Under the pieces are notes generated by a model. It was not told the DNA's origin. It worked only from the letters and a program-made list of their open reading frames with translations, and ran no database searches. This document shows positions 7,805 through 9,756 of a stretch of DNA of 9,756 nt, piece by piece. The translations under genes and the position numbers were made by a program. Position 1 is the stretch's first letter. Each line of letters begins with the position of its first letter. This stretch comes from Gammaproteobacteria bacterium (GTDB taxonomy: Bacteria > Pseudomonadota > Gammaproteobacteria > Xanthomonadales > Xanthomonadaceae). The stretch is from positions 1-9,756 of the forward strand of contig JAPLSI010000224.1 in assembly GCA_026398715.1 (NCBI GenBank), in the 5' to 3' direction.

Positions 7805-7850
7805 ATTATCAGTGTTGAATAAAATTTACAACTGTTGCCATATGTGTGAA
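7805..7850 (-). promoter_or_regulatory. Predicted promoter elements for the aminotransferase operon
   Basis: Two overlapping candidates read on the minus strand. Candidate A: -35 TTGTAA (7826-7831) and -10 GATAAT (7805-7810, five of six) with a short 15-base spacer, giving a leader of about 28 bases. Candidate B: -35 TTCACA (7845-7850, five of six) and -10 TAAATT (7823-7828, four of six) with a 16-base spacer. I cannot choose between them; the region as a promoter is more certain than either pair. Confidence 0.45.
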
Positions 7851-7882
7851 TAATTGACCGTGCGCGGCACGAGTGTTAAATA
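7811..7882 (+). repeat. Three spaced direct repeats, candidate regulator operators
   Basis: AGTGTTGAATA (7811-7821), ATGTGTGAATA (7842-7852, diverged in its first half) and AGTGTTAAATA (7872-7882) share a GT-rich start and an AATA end. Their starts are 31 and 30 bases apart, close to three helical turns, so all would face the same side of the DNA. The first copy also lies in an imperfect dyad (GTTG at 7814, CAAC at 7829), and CAAC-T-GTTG (7829-7837) is a small palindrome. Their overlap with both predicted promoters suggests operators for the adjacent HTH-cupin protein (inference). Confidence 0.45.
7854..7881 (+). promoter_or_regulatory. Predicted sigma70 promoter of the puuR-like gene
   Basis: A -35 box TTGACC (7854-7859, five of six) is followed after 16 bases by TTAAAT (7876-7881, four of six). 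The expected transcript would start near 7888, with a leader of about 20 bases. One copy of the direct repeat overlaps the -10 box, consistent with autorepression. Predicted by eye only. Confidence 0.5.
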
Positions 7883-7909
7883 TTCCGCATCACACAAATC
7901 AGGCGTCGC

Positions 7910-8458
7910 ATGGATATTGGATCCCGTCTCCACTCGGTACGCACCAGCAAGGGATTGAGCCAGCGTGAACTGGCCAAGCGCGTCGGAGTCACCAACAGCA
8001 CCATCTCGCTGATCGAACAAAACAAGGTCAGCCCCTCGGTGGGCTCCTTGAAGAAGGTGCTCGACGGCATCCCGATCTCGCTGGCCGACTTCTTCACCCT
8101 GGACCTGGCCGGGGATGCCTCCGACGGCCCGTATTACGCGGCCGAGGAGTTGCCCGACGTGGGCAACAACGACATCCATTATTTCCTGGTCGGCAACCGC
8201 CGCGGAAACCGGCAGATGTGCATCCTTCGCGAAGTGATGCCGCCCGGCAGCGACACCGGCGAAACCTCGCTCAGCCACGATGGCGAAGAGGGCGGGGTGA
8301 TCGTGCAGGGGCAAGTCGAGGTCACCGTGGGCGATCGCATCAAGGTGCTCGGCCCGGGCGAGGCCTACTACTTCGAAAGCCGCACGCCGCACCGCTTCCG
8401 CAACGTCGGCAGCGACGACGCCATCATCGTCAGCGCCAACACGCCTCCCACCTTCTAA
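7910..8458 (+). CDS. puuR: PuuR-family HTH-cupin transcriptional repressor
   Basis: A 182-residue two-domain regulator. Residues about 7-61 form an XRE/Cro-type helix-turn-helix (LSQRELAKRVGVTNSTISLIEQ, quoted as LSQRELAKRVG then VTNSTISLIEQ), with a recognition helix near 27-37. Residues about 110-178 form a cupin domain that in PuuR relatives senses the small-molecule ligand; His123 and His161 lie at the usual cupin motif positions. Length, the NKVSPSVGSL linker and the SANTPPTF ending parallel E. coli PuuR, which represses putrescine catabolism and is relieved by putrescine. Only a weak ribosome binding site (AGGC, 7901-7904) precedes ATG 7910. It is co-oriented with the aldehyde dehydrogenase 22 bases downstream and divergent from the aminotransferase operon, so it probably controls both. 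The actual inducer is not known; it could be putrescine, another polyamine or beta-alanine. Confidence 0.9.
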   Translation: MDIGSRLHSVRTSKGLSQRELAKRVGVTNSTISLIEQNKVSPSVGSLKKVLDGIPISLADFFTLDLAGDASDGPYYAAEELPDVGNNDIHYFLVGNRRGNRQMCILREVMPPGSDTGETSLSHDGEEGGVIVQGQVEVTVGDRIKVLGPGEAYYFESRTPHRFRNVGSDDAIIVSANTPPTF

Positions 8459-8480
8459 GCCAGGCTTTCCAAGACAGACC

Positions 8481-9756
8481 ATGAGCACATCGCAGACACG
8501 GGCACAGTGGCAAGCGCGGGCCGACGCGCTGCAGATCCGCAGCCAGGCTTTCATCGACGGCAAGTACGTGGATGCCGCGTCCGGCAAGACCTTCGATTGC
8601 ATCAGCCCCATCGACGGCCGCGTCATCTGCGCCGTGGCCGAGTGCGAAGCGCAGGACGTGGATCGCGCCGTGGCGGTATCGCGTGCTGCCTTCGACAGCG
8701 GACGCTGGAGCGAATCCTCGCCGGTGCATCGCAAGCGCACATTGATCCGTTTCGCCCAGTTGATCGACCAGCACGGCGAGGAGCTCGCATTGCTCGAGTC
8801 GCTGGACATGGGCAAGCCCGTTGGCGATGCGCTGGTGGTGGATGTCGCGGCCACCGTGCGCTGCATGAACTGGACCGGCGAGGCCATCGACAAGGTGTAC
8901 GACCAGGTCGCGCCCACCGGCCATCACGAGCTCGGCCTGATAACGCACGAACCACTGGGCGTCATCGCCGCGATCGTGCCGTGGAATTTCCCGATGCTGA
9001 TGGCGGCATGGAAGATCGCGCCTGCGCTGGCGATGGGCAACAGCGTGATCCTGAAGCCGTCGGAAAAGTCGCCGCTCACCGCGATCCGCCTGGCCGAGCT
9101 CGCCATCGAGGCGGGCATCCCGCCCGGCGTATTGAATGTGCTGCCCGGTTTCGGCAAGGGCGCCGGCGAGCCGCTCGCGCTGCACATGGACGTGGATGGC
9201 CTGGTGTTCACGGGTTCGACGGCCATTGGCAAGCACCTCATGCAGTGCGCCGGTCGCTCCAATCTCAAGCGCGCCTACATGGAATGCGGCGGCAAGAGCC
9301 CGAATATCGTCTTCGCCGATGCGCCCGACCTGGACGCCGCAGCCAAGGCGGCGGCCAGCGGCATCTTCTACAACCAGGGCGAAGTCTGCACGGCCGCGTC
9401 CAGGCTGCTGGTCGAGCGTTCGATCAAGGATGAATTCATCGCGCGCGTGGTCGAGGCCGGGCGCCAGATGCAGCCACGGCATCCCTTCGAGCCCGGCGCC
9501 CCGATGGGCGCCATGGTGGACCAGGTCCAGATGGAGCGCGTGCTGGACTACATCGGCAAGGGCACCGAAGAAGGCGCAAAACTGACGCTGGGCGGCAGGC
9601 GCGTACTTGCCGAGACCGGCGGCTTCTACATCGAGCCCACGATCTTTGATGATGTGCATCACACAATGACCATCTCGCGTGAAGAGATCTTCGGTCCGGT
9701 GCTGTCGGCCATTGGCTTCGACAGTGAAGAGGAAGCAATCCGGATCGCCAATGATT
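8481..9756 (+). CDS. puuC: Aminoaldehyde dehydrogenase, PuuC/KauB-like (3' truncated)
   Basis: Open from ATG 8481 to the window end: 425 residues, of roughly 495 expected for the family. An NAD(P)-dependent aldehyde dehydrogenase. The catalytic Cys is residue 303 in NQGEVCTAASRLLV. The general base is Glu268 in MECGGKSPNIVFAD, the oxyanion Asn is 169 in VPWNFP, and the cofactor-binding Lys is 192 in LKPSEKSPL. Blocks EAIDKVY, HEPLGVIAAIVPWNFP and GIFYNQG match E. coli PuuC (gamma-glutamyl-gamma-aminobutyraldehyde dehydrogenase) and Pseudomonas KauB, which oxidises 4-aminobutanal, 3-aminopropanal and 4-guanidinobutanal. It retains the general-base Glu, so unlike MmsA it makes a free acid. The ribosome binding site is weak (AAGACAGA region), suggesting coupling to the regulator 22 bases upstream. 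The exact aldehyde is uncertain. Confidence 0.92.
   Translation, partial: MSTSQTRAQWQARADALQIRSQAFIDGKYVDAASGKTFDCISPIDGRVICAVAECEAQDVDRAVAVSRAAFDSGRWSESSPVHRKRTLIRFAQLIDQHGEELALLESLDMGKPVGDALVVDVAATVRCMNWTGEAIDKVYDQVAPTGHHELGLITHEPLGVIAAIVPWNFPMLMAAWKIAPALAMGNSVILKPSEKSPLTAIRLAELAIEAGIPPGVLNVLPGFGKGAGEPLALHMDVDGLVFTGSTAIGKHLMQCAGRSNLKRAYMECGGKSPNIVFADAPDLDAAAKAAASGIFYNQGEVCTAASRLLVERSIKDEFIARVVEAGRQMQPRHPFEPGAPMGAMVDQVQMERVLDYIGKGTEEGAKLTLGGRRVLAETGGFYIEPTIFDDVHHTMTISREEIFGPVLSAIGFDSEEEAIRIAND

Larger units (their letters stand above)
7771..7909. promoter_or_regulatory. Divergent promoter/operator region
   Basis: These 139 bases separate the divergent aminotransferase and regulator genes. 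The core is strikingly AT-rich: bases 7801-7860 contain only 18 G or C in 60, against the GC-rich genes on both sides. It contains promoter-like hexamers for both directions and a set of short repeats, listed separately. No small ORF, tRNA or terminator is visible. Confidence 0.85.

Noticed and set aside
6436..7818. A 460-codon plus-strand frame opposite the aminotransferase.
   Set aside because: The aminotransferase on the minus strand has all catalytic residues. The plus frame has no recognisable domain and runs into the promoter region.
7826..8917. A 363-codon minus-strand frame opposite the regulator and the start of the dehydrogenase.
   Set aside because: It crosses two convincing plus-strand genes and the AT-rich promoter region, and shows no family motif.
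8430..9662. A 410-codon minus-strand frame opposite the aldehyde dehydrogenase.
   Set aside because: The plus strand reads continuously as a PuuC-like protein with Asn169, Lys192, Glu268 and Cys303 in place; the minus frame is composition-driven.

Overview
The window is GC-rich, densely coded chromosomal DNA, most likely from a gammaproteobacterium. That guess rests on gene content and E. coli/Pseudomonas-like protein motifs; the exact genus cannot be read from the sequence. It holds eight protein genes: six complete, one truncated by the left edge and one truncated by the right edge. I see no tRNA, rRNA, CRISPR array, insertion sequence or phage gene.

Left block (1-2641, plus strand). First comes the C-terminal part of a sulfite-oxidase-fold molybdopterin oxidoreductase. 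It is followed by a wax ester synthase/diacylglycerol acyltransferase (storage lipid synthesis) and msrA (methionine sulfoxide repair). The last two are three bases apart and almost certainly co-transcribed.

Middle block (2654-7770, minus strand, so read right to left). A class III omega-amino acid:pyruvate aminotransferase is followed by alanine dehydrogenase (ald), CoA-acylating (methyl)malonate-semialdehyde dehydrogenase (mmsA) and an agmatinase-family ureohydrolase (speB). It converges on msrA with a 12-base gap.

Right block (7910-9756, plus strand). A PuuR-type HTH-cupin repressor is followed by a PuuC/KauB-type aminoaldehyde dehydrogenase that runs off the window. The aminotransferase and regulator genes diverge from a 139-base AT-rich region with promoter-like elements. 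That region also carries three copies of a short direct repeat spaced 30-31 bases apart, which I propose as operators for the regulator.

The middle and right blocks read as one polyamine/omega-amino-acid catabolic locus. The ureohydrolase would release an amine (putrescine from agmatine) or possibly beta-alanine from guanidinopropionate. The PuuC-like enzyme would oxidise aminoaldehydes to GABA or beta-alanine. The aminotransferase would move the amino group to pyruvate, giving alanine plus a semialdehyde. MmsA would turn malonate semialdehyde into acetyl-CoA, and Ald would return alanine to pyruvate with release of ammonia and NADH. Each enzyme is a known family; what deserves attention is the combination and the operator-like repeats. 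I found no convincing wholly new system.
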